Origin: Bacillota bacterium
GTDB lineage: Bacteria; Bacillota_A; Clostridia; DSM-8532
Direction: 5' to 3'
Length of the DNA: 6,943 nucleotides
Assembly: GCA_023424865.1 (NCBI GenBank)
Contig: JAFADM010000049.1
Coordinates: 1 to 6,943 of the forward strand
In this document: positions 5,564 through 6,943 of the stretch, piece by piece
Layout: each line of letters starts with the position of its first letter
How positions within the stretch are numbered: the stretch's first letter is position 1
The notes under the pieces: model-generated
The model's database searches: none
What the model saw: the letters and a program-made list of their open reading frames with translations, nothing else
Told to the model about the DNA's origin: nothing
Program-made: the position numbers and the translations under genes

Positions 5564-6292
5564 ATGGAAAGACCGTATATCATTTGCCACATGGTGACAT
5601 CACTGGATGGAAAGGTCACCGGAGGTTTTTTAGAAAAAAGAGCTTACAGCCGACTTCTTGAATTTTATTACCAAATACACCGGGAATATGGGGCAGACGG
5701 TTTTATGTGCGGCAGAATTACGATGGAGGGAAGCTTTCCCCAACCGCCTGGTCAGCCGGCAGCATGCCAGGGACCACCCCTTGAGCGGGACGATTATATC
5801 GCCGAGCAGGCAGCTTTTTATGCGGTGGCTATAGATCCTCATGGCAAGCTCTGGTGGAACAGCCGTGCCATCTCAGATACGGATGAAGGCTACAACGGTG
5901 CGCATATTATTGAGGTACTGACGCAAAATGTTTCCGATGACTTCCTGGCTCATTTGAAAAGCAGAGGCGTTTCCTATCTCTTCGGAGGCAAAGCAGAACT
6001 GGATCTGGAGCTTGTCGTCCAAAAGCTAAAGAAGTTGTTTGGTATCGAAACGCTGCTGCTGGAGGGCGGCGGTATTATCAACGGCTCCTTTTTGCAAAAG
6101 GAGCTGATAGATGAACTCAGTCTTGTGGTGGTGCCCGAAGCCGAGTGCTCGGATAAAGCAGTTCCGCTTTTTCAAACCGGCAAATACCAAATTGAAGCTC
6201 TGCCCACTGCATCGTTTCGTCTGAAGGATGCAAAAAAATTAGATGACGGCGGCCTGTGGCTGACCTATCAAAAAACAATTATAAAGGAGTAA
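5564..6292 (+). CDS. RibD C-terminal / dihydrofolate-reductase-like reductase
   Basis: This 242-residue cytoplasmic protein is a stand-alone RibD_C (bacterial DHFR-like) domain. Such domains normally bind NADPH and, in riboflavin synthesis, reduce the ribosylamino-pyrimidine intermediate. Visible features are the N-terminal substrate strand MVTSLDGKVTG (residues 10-20), a GADGFMCGRITMEG block (43-56), and the nucleotide-binding motif LLLEGGGIINGSF (Glu167-Gly170), followed by LIDELSLVVVPEA. The deaminase half of full RibD (zinc site HAE/PCxxxGRTPPC) is absent and no other rib gene is nearby, so a role in riboflavin synthesis is unlikely. Many solo members are reductases of unknown substrate. 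It sits between flavodoxin and an alcohol dehydrogenase, only 4 bp from the latter, so reduction of a reactive carbonyl or a pterin/flavin-like compound is plausible but inferred. Confidence 0.9.
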   Translation: MERPYIICHMVTSLDGKVTGGFLEKRAYSRLLEFYYQIHREYGADGFMCGRITMEGSFPQPPGQPAACQGPPLERDDYIAEQAAFYAVAIDPHGKLWWNSRAISDTDEGYNGAHIIEVLTQNVSDDFLAHLKSRGVSYLFGGKAELDLELVVQKLKKLFGIETLLLEGGGIINGSFLQKELIDELSLVVVPEAECSDKAVPLFQTGKYQIEALPTASFRLKDAKKLDDGGLWLTYQKTIIKE

Positions 6293-6296
6293 TAAC

Positions 6297-6943
6297 ATGT
6301 ACCAGTTTATGTTTCAAAACACAACCAAGATTTATTTCGGAGAAAACCAGCTGGAGCATTTGGGCGAAGAATTAAAGCAATTTGGAACCCGTGTGCTGTT
6401 AACCTATGGCGGAGGCTCTATCAAAAAAATCGGCCTTTACGATAAAGTGATGGAGGAATTGAACAGGGCAGGGCTTACCGTTTTTGAACTGTCAGGTATT
6501 GAGCCCAATCCCCGTCACACCACCGTCAATAAAGGAGCGGATATCTGCAAAAAGGAAAAGATCGATGTGGTGCTTGCCGTTGGAGGCGGATCTACTATTG
6601 ATTGTACGAAGGTCATTGCTGCTGCAGCCTATTACCAAGGAGACAGCTGGGATCTGGTGACCCATAAAGCACCCGTTACCAAAGCATTGCCGTTATTCTC
6701 GGTATTGACGCTTTCCGCCACCGGCTCGGAAATGGATTCAGGGGGAGTTATCAGCAATCTGGATACCAACGAAAAATATGGGCTTTTGCATCCTCTGCTT
6801 CAGCCCAAGGTTTCCTTCCTTAACCCAGTCCACACCTATACTGTAAATGCTTTTCAGACTGCCTGCGGAAGTGCCGATATTTTGTCACACGTTTTTGATG
6901 TCTTTTATTTTAGTTTTACCGAAAAAATGGATATGATTGATCG
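6297..6943 (+). CDS. Iron-containing alcohol dehydrogenase, butanol dehydrogenase-like (3' end outside window)
   Basis: 215 codons are present and the frame is open to the window edge; family members are about 380-400 residues, so roughly half is missing. Start MYQFMFQNTTKIYFGENQLE and the early YGGGSIKKIGLYD block are typical of the butanol-dehydrogenase (BDH/YugJ-like) branch. The NAD(P)-binding glycine motif VGGGSTIDCTK (Gly96-Ser99) and the LSATGSEMDSGGVIS loop follow. The first two metal ligands are visible as Asp194 and His198 in SADILSHVFD; the two remaining histidines would lie beyond the window. It should interconvert aldehydes and alcohols with NAD(P)H, probably acting as an aldehyde reductase here. 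AAAGGAG (6283-6289) overlaps the end of the upstream gene and lies seven bases before ATG 6297, indicating one operon. Control by the divergent AdhR-like regulator matches the known AdhR-dehydrogenase pairing. Confidence 0.95.
   Translation, partial: MYQFMFQNTTKIYFGENQLEHLGEELKQFGTRVLLTYGGGSIKKIGLYDKVMEELNRAGLTVFELSGIEPNPRHTTVNKGADICKKEKIDVVLAVGGGSTIDCTKVIAAAAYYQGDSWDLVTHKAPVTKALPLFSVLTLSATGSEMDSGGVISNLDTNEKYGLLHPLLQPKVSFLNPVHTYTVNAFQTACGSADILSHVFDVFYFSFTEKMDMID

Noticed and set aside
5049..5619. Several overlapping minus-strand frames of 92-144 codons opposite the flavodoxin gene
   Set aside because: The + strand flavodoxin has clear motifs and a ribosome binding site; the antisense frames overlap each other in different frames and look like shadows.
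5564..6292. Second reductase gene as riboflavin biosynthesis RibD
   Set aside because: The zinc deaminase domain is missing and there are no neighbouring rib genes or FMN riboswitch.

Overview
The window looks like chromosomal DNA from a Gram-positive anaerobe of the Bacillota, most likely a clostridial or Peptococcaceae-type organism. This is inferred from the family mix (DUF362 lipoprotein-like protein, ArsP/DUF318-type permease, flavodoxin_4, butanol-dehydrogenase-type iron alcohol dehydrogenase), strong GGAGG-type ribosome binding sites, moderate GC with AT-rich promoters, and TTG as a probable start. No rRNA, tRNA, transposase, CRISPR array or phage gene is visible. Species cannot be fixed from the sequence.

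Left block (1-4123, all +): the 3' part of a DUF362 protein, whose frame is open to the window edge and begins in a Ser/Gly/Pro/Thr-rich linker typical of an exported lipoprotein. It overlaps by 8 bp a polytopic permease of the PF03773 (DUF318/ArsP-like) family. After a 122 bp gap come an OmpR/PhoB-type response regulator and a membrane sensor histidine kinase that overlap each other. The likely theme is an envelope redox or transport pair next to its own two-component system. The transported substrate is unknown.

Right block (4166-6943): a MerR-family regulator on the minus strand faces away from a + strand operon of flavodoxin, RibD-C/DHFR-like reductase and the first 215 codons of an iron-containing alcohol dehydrogenase. 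The 370 bp divergent intergenic region carries two mirror-oriented promoters. Each has a 19 bp spacer filled by a GAGTTAA-type dyad, which is the hallmark of MerR-controlled promoters. The regulator has a cysteine at position 52, the position reported as conserved and functional in the carbonyl-responsive AdhR group. With a dehydrogenase/aldehyde-reductase downstream, the block is best read as an aldehyde- or electrophile-inducible reductive detoxification operon, although the inducer is an inference. The flavodoxin leader also holds an unexplained pair of 18 bp direct repeats with a 31 bp period.

The two blocks converge at 4124-4165 and are probably independent transcription units. The most interesting parts are the dual MerR promoter architecture, the tandem repeats downstream of it, and the unusual flavodoxin/RibD-C/Fe-ADH combination.
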